Part shown: piece after piece, positions 26,010 to 34,490 of the stretch
Numbering within the stretch: the stretch's first letter is position 1
Layout: every line of letters starts with the position of its first letter
Source: Flavobacteriales bacterium UBA7690
GTDB taxonomy: Bacteria > Bacteroidota > Bacteroidia > Flavobacteriales_F > PHOS-HE28
Assembly: GCA_002482775.1 (NCBI GenBank)
Contig: DLGQ01000002.1
Coordinates: 26,211-90,210, forward strand
Length of the DNA stretch: 64,000 nt
Direction: 5' to 3'
The notes under the pieces: generated by a model
Told to the model about the DNA's origin: nothing
Seen by the model: only the letters and a program-made list of their open reading frames with translations
Databases searched by the model: none
Translations under genes and position numbers: made by a program

Positions 26010-26741
26010 ATGGATCTTCGCAAACACACTACGTTCAACCTTGGGCTGTACGCTGCGGTCAGCTTGGTCACGATCGTCGGTGAGGTGACCAACACCCACG
26101 GGCTGGTGTACGTGTGCAAACCACTGATGATGGTGGTACTTTCCAGTTGGTTCTACTTCACCAGCAGGCGCGTCGGCGATCGATTCACGTTGCTAGTGCA
26201 GGCCGGTCTGTTGTTCTCGTTGATCGGGGATGTGGCGTTGATGTTCCAGCATGTTGACGAGTTCAATTTCCTCATCGGGCTGGGGGCGTTCCTGATCGCG
26301 CAGTTGTGTTATTCCATCGCCTTCTTGTTGAACGTGCTGGATGCCGGCCGTTCACGCGGAGACCTGATCTCGAGCGCGATCGCCGTGCTGATCATCGCCT
26401 ATGGTTACTTCTTCGCCACACGCCTCCTTCCGAAGGTGGACGAGACGATCGCCATACCGATCACGATCTACGCCGTTGCCATTTGCGCGATGGGTGTTGC
26501 CGCTATGTTCCGCTTGGGCCGGACGTTCTTGCGCAGTTTCATCCTGGTGTTCGCTGGAGCGCTCCTCTTCATCCTGAGCGATAGTTTGTTGGCCACCAAC
26601 CGCTTTCTCACCCCGCTTGCTCACGCCCCGTGGTCGGTGATGCTCACCTATGCCATCGCGCAAGCACTGATCGTTTGGGGTGCGCTCGTACACGTGTTGG
26701 ACCCCGGCGAGATCCGCCGGAAGGCAGCGTTGAGCACCTAG
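26010..26741 (+). CDS. lysoplasmalogenase-like YhhN/TMEM86 family membrane protein
   Basis: A 243-residue protein with about eight membrane helices. It has the YhhN/TMEM86 pattern: VCKPLMMVVLSSWFY early, LLFSLIGDVALMF in the middle and ALLFILSDSLLA later, with the conserved acidic residues in the GD and SDS motifs. Family members with known activity hydrolyse the vinyl-ether bond of lysoplasmalogens. The preceding gene is AGMO-like, another ether-bond-cleaving type. I took the ATG after the promoter element; the longer open frame upstream lies inside the AGMO-like gene. Its TAG shares the palindrome CTAG with the recG stop on the other strand. Confidence 0.82.
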   Translation: MDLRKHTTFNLGLYAAVSLVTIVGEVTNTHGLVYVCKPLMMVVLSSWFYFTSRRVGDRFTLLVQAGLLFSLIGDVALMFQHVDEFNFLIGLGAFLIAQLCYSIAFLLNVLDAGRSRGDLISSAIAVLIIAYGYFFATRLLPKVDETIAIPITIYAVAICAMGVAAMFRLGRTFLRSFILVFAGALLFILSDSLLATNRFLTPLAHAPWSVMLTYAIAQALIVWGALVHVLDPGEIRRKAALST

Positions 26742-28870
26742 CTGATGCGCCCCCAGAGGGGTTTGCCTTTCACCCGCTCGGCGAGGCTTGCCGCTATGTT
26801 CGCGTGGCCAGGGTCGCGCAGATCGGGATCCTTGTCCAGCAAACGCATCGCTACCTGACGTGCCTGTTGCAGGAGTGCTGCGTCTGCCACCAGATCAGCG
26901 ATGTGCAGCTCTGGCAAGCCGCTTTGTTGTGTCCCCATCAGATCACCAGGACCGCGTAAACGCAGATCGGTCTCCGCGATCTCGAAACCATCGTTGGTGC
27001 GCACCATGGTCTCGATGCGTGCACGGGCATCGTTCCCAAGTCGCTCATCGGTCATCAGGATGCAGAAGCTCTGTTCCGCACCGCGCCCTACCCTGCCGCG
27101 TAGTTGGTGTAGTTGCGAGAGGCCGAAACGTTCGGCGTTCTCGATCACCATCACGCTGGCATTGGGAACATCGACTCCCACCTCGATCACCGTGGTCGCC
27201 ACGAGTATGTTCGTCTCGCCCTTCTTGAAACGCGCCATCTCGTAGTCTTTCGTGGTTTGATCCATTCGGCCATGGAGCATGCTCACCGCATACTTCGGCA
27301 GCGGGAACCGGCGCGAAAGGCTTTCGAAACCATCGGTCAGGTCCTTCAACTCCTTGCCTCCCGCAGCACTACGAGACACCTTCTCCGGATCGCCTTCTTC
27401 GATCAGCGGATACACCACGTAGACCTGCCTGCCTTTGGCGAGTTCTTCTTCCAGGAAACCGAAGACCGCATTGCGCGAAGAGTCGTAGCGATGCACCGTG
27501 CGGATCGGTTTCCGTCCTGGTGGGAGTTCATCGATCACACTGGTGTCCAGATCACCGTAGAGCGTCATGGCTAGAGTGCGTGGAATGGGCGTGGCGGTCA
27601 TGACCAGCACATGCGGTGGCACCTCGCTCTTCGCCCAAAGCCGTGCCCGTTGCGCCACACCGAACCGGTGCTGCTCATCGATCACCACGAGGCCGAGGCG
27701 GTTGAATTGCACGCGGTCTTCCAGCAAGGCATGTGTGCCAACAACGATGTGTACGGCACCCATCTTCAACGCGGTGAGGATGGCTTTCCGGTCGGCCGTC
27801 TTGGTACTACCCGTGAGCAAACGCACCTGTATGGGAAGTCCTTCGAGGAAGCGGGCGATCGTGGCATGATGCTGTTGCGCGAGGATCTCCGTCGGGGCCA
27901 TCAACGCGCTTTGGAAACCGTTATCCAGCGCGATGAGCATGCTCAGCAGGCCGACCAGCGTTTTCCCACTGCCCACATCGCCCTGCACCAAGCGGTTCAT
28001 TTGGTGGCCACTGCCCATGTCCTTGCGGATCTCCTTCACCACGCGCTTCTGTGCACCGGTGAGTTGGAATGGAAGATGCTCGGCATAGAAGCGGTTGAAG
28101 TGTTCTCCCACGGAAGTGAACACGTTCCCACGCAAGCTCTGTTGCAATTGGAGCTTCTGCTTCAACAGCTGTAGTTGGATGAAGAAGAGTTCCTCGAACT
28201 TCAACCGTCGGATAGCCGCATCGAGGCGGTCTTGATCCTGCGGTGCGTGTACCTGCCGATGCGCTTGTTCGCGTCCTACGCCGTTCAGCCATTCCACCAG
28301 TTCGTGGCTCAACGTCTCCGGTAATTGACCCGTCAGCTGCGTGATCAGCGTTTTCTGGAGCTTCCAGATGGCGCGGCTGCCGAGGCCTTTCGCATTGAGC
28401 TTCTCGGTGGTGCTGTACACCGGTTGAAGTGAAGCATCCAACCCTTGCTCCCAGGTGGCAGCGAGTTCCAGTTCGGGATGTGCGAAGTTGAAGCGCCCGT
28501 TGAACGAGCTTGGCTTGCCGAAGAGGATATACTCCTGCCCCGGCTTCAGCGACCCCAACAACCAACGCGCGCCTTTGAACCAGACTAGTTCCACGGTACC
28601 CGAATCGTCGGTGAGGCTGGACACCAACCGACGGCCTTGTTTCTCGCCCACCATCCGCACCGCACCGAGAACTCCCCTCAATTGGGCCTGCGGAAGATCC
28701 TCAGCGATCTCGCGCACCTTGTGGAAACGGCTGCGATCCACGTAGCGGAATGGGAAATGCTGCAACAGGTCGCCATAAGTGGCGATGTTGAGTTCCGTGC
28801 GCAACAGTTCGGCCCGCTGCGGACCAACTCCTTTCAGGAATTCGATGGGCGTGGCGAGCACATCGTGCAT
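26738..28870 (-). CDS. recG: ATP-dependent DNA helicase RecG
   Basis: A 710-residue RecG, which remodels stalled replication forks and branched DNA. An N-terminal wedge/OB domain covers about 1-230. The SF2 helicase core follows, with Walker A GDVGSGKTLVGLL (about 305), the DEQHRFG DExH box (about 410), TATPIPRTLAMT and the RecG-specific QLRGRVGRG motif VI. Length is normal for the family. I chose MHDVLATPIEFLKGVGP as start; the 25-residue upstream extension overlaps the divergent gene. A TACTTTTC promoter-like element ends four bases before the ATG. It faces the lysoplasmalogenase gene tail to tail. Confidence 0.96.
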   Translation of the reverse strand: MHDVLATPIEFLKGVGPQRAELLRTELNIATYGDLLQHFPFRYVDRSRFHKVREIAEDLPQAQLRGVLGAVRMVGEKQGRRLVSSLTDDSGTVELVWFKGARWLLGSLKPGQEYILFGKPSSFNGRFNFAHPELELAATWEQGLDASLQPVYSTTEKLNAKGLGSRAIWKLQKTLITQLTGQLPETLSHELVEWLNGVGREQAHRQVHAPQDQDRLDAAIRRLKFEELFFIQLQLLKQKLQLQQSLRGNVFTSVGEHFNRFYAEHLPFQLTGAQKRVVKEIRKDMGSGHQMNRLVQGDVGSGKTLVGLLSMLIALDNGFQSALMAPTEILAQQHHATIARFLEGLPIQVRLLTGSTKTADRKAILTALKMGAVHIVVGTHALLEDRVQFNRLGLVVIDEQHRFGVAQRARLWAKSEVPPHVLVMTATPIPRTLAMTLYGDLDTSVIDELPPGRKPIRTVHRYDSSRNAVFGFLEEELAKGRQVYVVYPLIEEGDPEKVSRSAAGGKELKDLTDGFESLSRRFPLPKYAVSMLHGRMDQTTKDYEMARFKKGETNILVATTVIEVGVDVPNASVMVIENAERFGLSQLHQLRGRVGRGAEQSFCILMTDERLGNDARARIETMVRTNDGFEIAETDLRLRGPGDLMGTQQSGLPELHIADLVADAALLQQARQVAMRLLDKDPDLRDPGHANIAASLAERVKGKPLWGRIS

Positions 28871-28897
28871 GGGCGAAAAGTACCACGGCGAACGGGG

Positions 28898-28905
28898 TAC
28901 TTTCG
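28898..28905 (+). promoter_or_regulatory. -7 promoter element, divergent from recG
   Basis: TACTTTCG ends nine bases before ATG 28915; recG has a similar element on the other strand at about 28875-28882. Confidence 0.55.
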
Positions 28906-28914
28906 CCTGCCGCC

Positions 28915-30330
28915 ATGCCAGCTTCCACTTTTCATGCACCTGCATCGCACCGTTGGTCGTGGGCGCGCACGACCGATATCCTGTGTTGGCTGGCGATCGG
29001 CTACCTCGGCTGGTTCGCGTTGCACTTCTACGCCGAACGTATTCATGGCGATGCCTCCTACTTCCTGCTAAAGATCGTGGACGAAGGCACCTTCTTCGTG
29101 AGCCATGGCCGTTGGATCATGCCGCTCTCCCAGTGGATGGCCGTGCTCGGTGTGAAGGCAGGTGTACCCATGACCACACTGATCACGCTCTATTCGCTGG
29201 GCAACGTGGCCATCGTGTTGTTCGCGTTCAGCTTCGTTCGGTACGGACTGCATGACCGGAGCGCAGGTATCGCGGTGATCGGAACCCAGATGCTCGGCCT
29301 TGCTGATGCGCTCTTCTGCCCGGTGTTCGAGTTCTACTACGGCTCCATGCTGTTGGTGGTCTGCCTGGCCTTGATCCGCAACGGAGGCATGAACATTGCG
29401 ATCCGATCATCACTCTTCGCGGTCTTGCTGTTCCTCGCACTGTCAAGTCATTTCATGGCCATGCTTGTCGCGGGGATGATCCTGTTCACTATTCGTGTCT
29501 GGCAAGACCGCGCCTTCGGCATCACCACGGCGGCCGTGTTCCTTGCACACCTCGCCGTGCGGTTGACCTTCTTATCGGACTACGAAGAGCGAGCGATCGA
29601 TTCGTTATGGATCCGGTTCGACGTACTTGGCATGTGTTGGGCGTTCCATCCCGGAAGGCTGTTCGCGCATGGCGTGCACGCGTTGGTCAGCTATCCCGAT
29701 GTGATCCTGCTGAGCCTTCTTGCCACGTTCACCTTCATCCGCCAACGCGCGTGGCGCACGGCCTTCTTGTTCTGCGGCGGCATCCTGGTGATCTACGTGC
29801 TCCAATCGCTCTATTTCCCGGATGGAACGCACTCCATCTACCGCGAGATCGTGGACTACCCGTTCGCCGTCTGGGTCATCGTGGTGGTCTTCGCGATGCG
29901 AACTGAAACCGCACGTGTGAACAATGCCTGGCGTTGGGCTATCATGGCCTGTTTGATCTATCGATGCATGGCCCCTTTACAGATCGCTGACACCTACAGC
30001 GCCCGTGTTGCGTGGATGCGCGACCGGATCAGGGAGGCACATGATCAGGGTATCCAACGCGGCTTCGTACTCGAATCGTCCACACACGATCCACCAGGCA
30101 ATGGCGTTGGTCCGTTCACCGCGCTGAACCCAACGGAAGTGATCCTCTTGTCTGCAGAAGCAGGTCCCGATCCCACTGTTGTATTGTTCCCAACACGAAC
30201 TGCCGTGGTGAATGACAGCATCGAAGACCTGCTGGAACAGAAACTGATCGACTCGGACATCCCGTTGATCTGGCATTCCCGTTCGCCCTATTTCAACGTT
30301 GCGGAAGAACCATTCCGGATCTTACGCTGA
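28915..30330 (+). CDS. multipass membrane protein of unknown function
   Basis: A 471-residue protein with about nine to eleven predicted membrane helices between residues 20 and 350. A soluble C-terminal part of about 110 residues follows (THDPPGNGVGPFTALNPTE..., ending PFRILR). The layout (polytopic membrane part, short acidic loop HGDASYF after helix 1, soluble tail) recalls GT-C-type glycosyltransferases or O-antigen-related membrane proteins, but I see no diagnostic motif. It has its own promoter. A terminator-like hairpin and the cupin-like gene on the other strand lie downstream. Function unknown. Confidence 0.65.
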   Translation: MPASTFHAPASHRWSWARTTDILCWLAIGYLGWFALHFYAERIHGDASYFLLKIVDEGTFFVSHGRWIMPLSQWMAVLGVKAGVPMTTLITLYSLGNVAIVLFAFSFVRYGLHDRSAGIAVIGTQMLGLADALFCPVFEFYYGSMLLVVCLALIRNGGMNIAIRSSLFAVLLFLALSSHFMAMLVAGMILFTIRVWQDRAFGITTAAVFLAHLAVRLTFLSDYEERAIDSLWIRFDVLGMCWAFHPGRLFAHGVHALVSYPDVILLSLLATFTFIRQRAWRTAFLFCGGILVIYVLQSLYFPDGTHSIYREIVDYPFAVWVIVVVFAMRTETARVNNAWRWAIMACLIYRCMAPLQIADTYSARVAWMRDRIREAHDQGIQRGFVLESSTHDPPGNGVGPFTALNPTEVILLSAEAGPDPTVVLFPTRTAVVNDSIEDLLEQKLIDSDIPLIWHSRSPYFNVAEEPFRILR

Positions 30331-30435
30331 ATGGCACTTCGGCATTAATGCATCTGGAACCTGGCTGCTGATCCTGCCGTCCGTTGTTCCTTCAGTTCAA
30401 AGTTCATGGACAAGATCCTTCAGGAAGGTGCTATG

Positions 30436-30474
30436 AAAAGAGAGAGCCGACCATTCGCAAGTGCGACGATCGGC
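30436..30474 (-). terminator. probable terminator of the cupin/pdh transcription unit
   Basis: Read on the minus strand, GCCGA and TCGGC (30470-30474, 30446-30450) enclose an inner stem TCGCA-AG-TGCGA. The tail TCTCTCTTTTC follows. It lies just after the cupin gene. Confidence 0.55.
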
Positions 30475-30494
30475 CTTCCAGTGATTCAAAATGA

Positions 30495-31370
30495 TCAGCT
30501 CGGTGTGCTCACGCGCTCCTTGCCCACCATATCGCCCAATCGGCACATCACGCCGCTCAGTGCTGCGTAACCGGTGGCCGCTACGGCTTTCGCGATGCTG
30601 TTCCGTTTCTTGAATTCCCACACATCCTTCAGGAAGAGCGGGAAATTGTGGTCGTTCAACAGATCGAAGGCGACGGAGATCGTAGGCTCCAAGCTCTTCG
30701 CGGTATGCCAGATGCCGAAGGGGATGAACAGCGTTTCGCCGGGCCCCACCACGAATTTGATCGGTGTGGCGTTCTTGTACAAGGGGAATTTCTCCAGATC
30801 CACGTTCTCGATGTCCGGGATCATGCTCTTCCACTTGTCCTTGGGATCGGGGTAGAGGTATTAATCCTGCCCGCGTGGCCAAACGGTGAATTCCTTGTGC
30901 CCGTAGATCTGGTTGATCCACGCGCTCATGTGGTAATAATCAAGATGGACGTAGGGGAATTTGCCACCGGGACCACCGATGAACAACTCGGTGATGCCAC
31001 CCCAGTAGCCGCGGCGGAACCAAGAGCTCTCCATCCAGTTCGGTTTGGCGAACCCGATGTTGAGCGGTGTGATCATGTGGGTGAGCTCTGGCCAGCCACC
31101 ACCCAGTTCGTACTTGCATGGGTAGGGGACCGGACGACTCGTGTCCTTGCCTTCCACCAGATCCATGATCTCTGTCATGGTATACTCCTGGCCGTTCACC
31201 ACGGTCTTGCGGCTGCCGTGGTTCTTGCGGAACCACTCCGGCGAGAACGTGTTGTAAGCACCCCACACACGCGTGGCGTTCTTCAGCACGAGCGGGATGC
31301 CCGGCTTCCAATGCTCGTTGATGAACCGTTCGTGGGAGAACTCGGAGGCTTCAACTTTCTTGACTTCCAT
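30495..31370 (-). pseudogene. cupin-like (JmjC/Cupin_8) protein gene interrupted by an in-frame TAA
   Basis: One continuous frame of 292 codons encodes a cupin-like Fe(II)/2-oxoglutarate dioxygenase, with an ochre codon at position 170 (30861-30863). Before the stop lies the HxD metal motif (H142, D144 in VHLDYYH). After it the same frame continues as a good cupin C-terminus (YLYPDPKDKW, then GETLFIPFGIWH with the distal His at about 222). A single C-to-T change (CAA to TAA) explains it. The 169-residue product would lack the third iron ligand. The downstream part could restart at an internal ATG (109 residues). The gene lies 58 bases after pdhC on the same strand. Alternatives are a sequencing error or a strain variant. 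Confidence 0.8.
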
Positions 31371-31428
31371 GGGGTTTCAGATGGGCCGTTTAACGGACTT
31401 TTGGCGGAAAGGATACGCCCGGTACACT

Positions 31429-32778
31429 TCAGATCGCCCCCACCCCCAGCAACAACGCCGGTTCTTCCAGCAAGCTCTTCACCGTGTTCAGGAACGCCGC
31501 ACCCGTAGCACCATCCACCACGCGGTGGTCGCAGCTCAGGGTCACCTTCATGGTATGGCCTACCACGATGGCCCCGTTCTTCACCACGGGTTTCTCCATG
31601 ATGCCACCCACGGCCAAAATGCACGCATCGGGCGGGTTGATGATCGCTGTGAACTCGTCGATCCCGAACATGCCCAGGTTGGAGATGGTGAAGGTGTTGC
31701 CTTCCCAATCCGCTGGCTGTAATTTCTTGTCCTTGGCACGTTTGGCGAGGTCGCGCACTTCGTTGCCGATGCTGCGCAAGGCCTTGCTATCCGCGAAGCG
31801 CACAACAGGAACGAGGAGGCCTTCTTCCACCGCCACGGCCACACCGATGTGTACGTGTTCGTTGAAACGGATGCGATCGCCCAGCCAACTGCTGTTCACC
31901 TTGGGGTGCTGCTTCAAGGCCACGGCGCAGGCTTTGATCACGAGATCGTTGTAGGAGATCTTCTCCGGCGCGATCTGCTTGTTGATGGATTCGCGTACGC
32001 TGATGGCGCGCTCCATGTCCAGTTCCAAGGTGAGGAAGAAGTGCGGCGCGGTGAAGAGGCTTTCGCTCAACCGTTTCGCGATGGTCTTGCGCATCTGGCT
32101 CACCGGCACCTCCTCGAACTTCTCCACTTGCGGCGCACCGAACACGGCACCACCACCAGCGAAGTTCTCCACGTCCTGCTTGGTCACACGGCCATCGGGA
32201 CCACTCCCGACCACACGACCGATATCGATGCCTTTCTCTTCAGCCAACTGTTTCGCCAGCGGGCTTGCTTTCACCCGACCGTTGTTCGCCACTTGAGCGG
32301 GTGCTGTACCGGAGGCGGCATTGCCGAACAGCGGCTTCGGAGCGGGTACGCTTCCTGTAGCAGCGGGTGTGGCTTTTTCAGGAGCAACAGGGGCAGGGGC
32401 AACGGCAGTAGCTTGCTCCTGCTCTTGCCCCTGTTCCTTGGAACTCTCTTCCTTCTTCGGTGCAGCCTCGGTCTTCGGGGCAGCCTCTGCTTTCGGCGCA
32501 GCAGCAGCTTCTCCGGCCAGCAACGCGGTGATGTCCTCACCCGCTTTGCCTAGCACGGCAAGCACGCTATCCACCGCAGCGGTCTTGCCTTTCTCCACAC
32601 CGATGTGCAGGAGCACACCATCGGTGAAGCTCTCGAACTCCATGGTGGCTTTGTCCGTCTCGATCTCGGCCAGTACCTCTCCGCTCTTCACGGGGTCACC
32701 GACTTTCTTGTGCCACGCGGCCACCACCCCTTCGGTCATGGTGTCGCTCATTTTGGGCATGCGTACGATCTCGGCCAT
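31429..32778 (-). CDS. pdhC: pyruvate dehydrogenase complex E2, dihydrolipoamide acetyltransferase
   Basis: A 449-residue E2 subunit, transferring acetyl groups from lipoate to CoA. One lipoyl domain (1-78) carries the lipoyl-lysine K43 in ETDKATMEF. A long Ala/Pro/Glu/Lys-rich linker (about 85-165) and the E1/E3-binding domain (about 168-205, VKASPLAKQLAEEKGID) follow. The catalytic domain ends with DHRVVDG (His418, Asp422). The start overlaps the pdhA stop by one base (TGATG). It could be a branched-chain E2, but the pdhA neighbour and single lipoyl domain favour pyruvate. Confidence 0.93.
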   Translation of the reverse strand: MAEIVRMPKMSDTMTEGVVAAWHKKVGDPVKSGEVLAEIETDKATMEFESFTDGVLLHIGVEKGKTAAVDSVLAVLGKAGEDITALLAGEAAAAPKAEAAPKTEAAPKKEESSKEQGQEQEQATAVAPAPVAPEKATPAATGSVPAPKPLFGNAASGTAPAQVANNGRVKASPLAKQLAEEKGIDIGRVVGSGPDGRVTKQDVENFAGGGAVFGAPQVEKFEEVPVSQMRKTIAKRLSESLFTAPHFFLTLELDMERAISVRESINKQIAPEKISYNDLVIKACAVALKQHPKVNSSWLGDRIRFNEHVHIGVAVAVEEGLLVPVVRFADSKALRSIGNEVRDLAKRAKDKKLQPADWEGNTFTISNLGMFGIDEFTAIINPPDACILAVGGIMEKPVVKNGAIVVGHTMKVTLSCDHRVVDGATGAAFLNTVKSLLEEPALLLGVGAI

Positions 32779-33836
32779 CAGTCCTTTTCGAATGGGTAGT
32801 TCTTCTCGAAATACACGTCGTTGTATAGCTCGTCAGGCGTGGCCATGGGGCTGTCCTCGGCGAACTTCACGGCTTCTTCAACTTCCTGTTTCACTGCCGC
32901 GTCAATGGCATCCAGTTCCTCCTGCTTCGCCCATTTCTTCGTCAGGATCGTATCCTTCACGCTTTCGATGGGATCCTGCTTCTTGTACTCTTCCACCTCT
33001 TCTTTGGTGCGGTACTTCTGGGGATCGCTCATGCTATGCCCCTTGTAGCGGTAGGTCTTGATGTCCAACAGGTACGGGCCGTTGCCAGCACGTACATGGG
33101 CACATGCCATGGCGATGGCTTCGTGCACATCTTCGCAACGCATGCCGTTCACGCCCAAGCCGGGCATGTCGTAGCTCTCGCCCAGCGTGCTCAGATCATG
33201 TACGTTGCTGGTACGTTCCACGCTGGTGCCCATCGCGTAGTTGTTGTTCTCGATGATGAAGATCACCGGCAATTTCCACGTCATGGCCATGTTGAAGGTC
33301 TCGTGAAGGATGCCTTGGCGTACGGCACCATCGCCCATCATGCACAGGGTCACGTGATCCTCTCCGCGGTACTTATCGGCGAACGCGATACCGGCGCCCA
33401 GGCCGATCTGCCCACCCACGATGCCATGGCCACCGAAGAGATTGCGCTGCTTGTCGAAGTAGTGCATGCTGCCACCCTTGCCCTTGCTGGTACCGGTCAT
33501 CTTGCCGTAGAGCTCGGCCATCACATGCTTGCTGGGCGTACCCAGAACGAGCGGATGCGCGTGGTCGCGGTATCCGGTGATGATGCGGTCCGTGGGGCGG
33601 ATGGCGGTGATCATGCCAGCGAGGATGGCCTCTTGCCCGATGTAGAGGTGGCAGAACCCACCGAACTTCTGCATGGTGTAGAGCTGGCCGGTCTTCTCCT
33701 CGAAGCGGCGCATCAGCATCATCTCCTTGAACCAGCGCAGGTAGGTGTCTTTGTCGAAGGCCGAAGCCGGCGCCGAAGTTGCTCCGGCGTTGCTGGACTT
33801 GCTGCTCTTGGCGGCAGCGGCGGTCTTTGTGCTCAT
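32778..33836 (-). CDS. pdhA: pyruvate dehydrogenase E1 component, alpha subunit
   Basis: A 352-residue E1 alpha, the thiamine-diphosphate-dependent decarboxylase half. Seen: FGGFCHLYIGQEA, the HGIVGGQIGLGAG block and the ThDP/Mg motif GDGAVRQG...ENNNYAMGT, then the phosphorylation-loop-like YRYKGHSMSDP. An Ala/Ser/Lys-rich N-terminal tail precedes the fold. I chose MSTKTAAAAKSS, the ATG after the promoter; four earlier residues are possible but sit in the leader. It is coupled to pdhC. No E1 beta gene is present between or beside them, so pdhB must be elsewhere. Confidence 0.93.
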   Translation of the reverse strand: MSTKTAAAAKSSKSSNAGATSAPASAFDKDTYLRWFKEMMLMRRFEEKTGQLYTMQKFGGFCHLYIGQEAILAGMITAIRPTDRIITGYRDHAHPLVLGTPSKHVMAELYGKMTGTSKGKGGSMHYFDKQRNLFGGHGIVGGQIGLGAGIAFADKYRGEDHVTLCMMGDGAVRQGILHETFNMAMTWKLPVIFIIENNNYAMGTSVERTSNVHDLSTLGESYDMPGLGVNGMRCEDVHEAIAMACAHVRAGNGPYLLDIKTYRYKGHSMSDPQKYRTKEEVEEYKKQDPIESVKDTILTKKWAKQEELDAIDAAVKQEVEEAVKFAEDSPMATPDELYNDVYFEKNYPFEKD

Positions 33837-33845
33837 GGGGAAGGG

Positions 33846-33853
33846 CAAATATA
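33846..33853 (-). promoter_or_regulatory. -7 promoter element of pdhA-pdhC
   Basis: Minus-strand TATATTTG, a perfect match, nine bases before the pdhA ATG. Confidence 0.65.
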
Positions 33854-33899
33854 CCTGCCTACCGATAGGCTGGCCCGCGCCGACGAGAAGATCCGTGGC

Positions 33900-34388
33900 T
33901 CAACCGTTCAGGAACGAGGAGTCGAACGACAGTGGCAACAGGAGTGAGGCGGTGCGCATTTCGTAGACCGGACCGTTGTGTACGGCCATCAGCAGGCGCA
34001 GCGGCTTGCGGTCTTGGCGAAGCTCTTGTTCCAACAAGGCCTGGCGACAGATCCCACAGGGCGAAACAGGGCGGTCACCAGTGACCTGTGGCACGATCAC
34101 GGCCATGGTCTCGATCACCGTGGCGGGATCCAAGGACATGGCGGCATGCAATGCGGTACGTTCGGCACAGGTCCCTGCCGGGAACGAGGCGTTCTCCTGG
34201 TTGTTGCCCGTTACCACAGCACCCGCACTGGTGCGAAGCGCGGCACCCACATAGAACTTCGAGTAGGGTGCGTAGGCCAGTAATGCCGCGTCGTGGGCGG
34301 CTTTCACCAAGGCTTGATCAGCTTCGGAAAGTTCGCTCACCGAGGCGTGGCGCGTGTACGGAACATCAACGGAACCGGGGGTTGGCAT
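33900..34388 (-). CDS. cdd: cytidine deaminase
   Basis: A 162-residue zinc-dependent cytidine deaminase for pyrimidine salvage (cytidine/deoxycytidine to uridine). The catalytic CAE is C74-A75-E76 in GTCAERTALH, and the other zinc ligands are C111 and C114 in PCGICRQ. AYAPYSKFYVGAA and GNNQENASFP are further family blocks. The first 20 residues are a little longer than minimal. A gene order including cdd and pdhA near porV is familiar from Flavobacteriia. It has its own promoter (TACTTTCG, 18 bases upstream). Confidence 0.95.
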   Translation of the reverse strand: MPTPGSVDVPYTRHASVSELSEADQALVKAAHDAALLAYAPYSKFYVGAALRTSAGAVVTGNNQENASFPAGTCAERTALHAAMSLDPATVIETMAVIVPQVTGDRPVSPCGICRQALLEQELRQDRKPLRLLMAVHNGPVYEMRTASLLLPLSFDSSFLNG

Positions 34389-34406
34389 GGTTCGGGGTAA
34401 GGAGGC

Positions 34407-34414
34407 CGAAAGTA
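34407..34414 (-). promoter_or_regulatory. -7 promoter element of cdd
   Basis: Minus-strand TACTTTCG, 18 bases before the cdd start; divergent from the VTC-gene promoter. Confidence 0.55.
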
Positions 34415-34468
34415 CGCAGGCACAGGGCTTTTCAAACCACCTCCCCTACTGCAGCCTATGCTATCCCT

Positions 34469-34476
34469 TAGATTTG
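34469..34476 (+). promoter_or_regulatory. -7 promoter element of the VTC-domain gene
   Basis: TAGATTTG, a perfect match, ends 14 bases before ATG 34491. It lies inside the longer open frame and argues against the earlier start. Confidence 0.6.
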
Positions 34477-34490
34477 GCCTCCTTACACCC

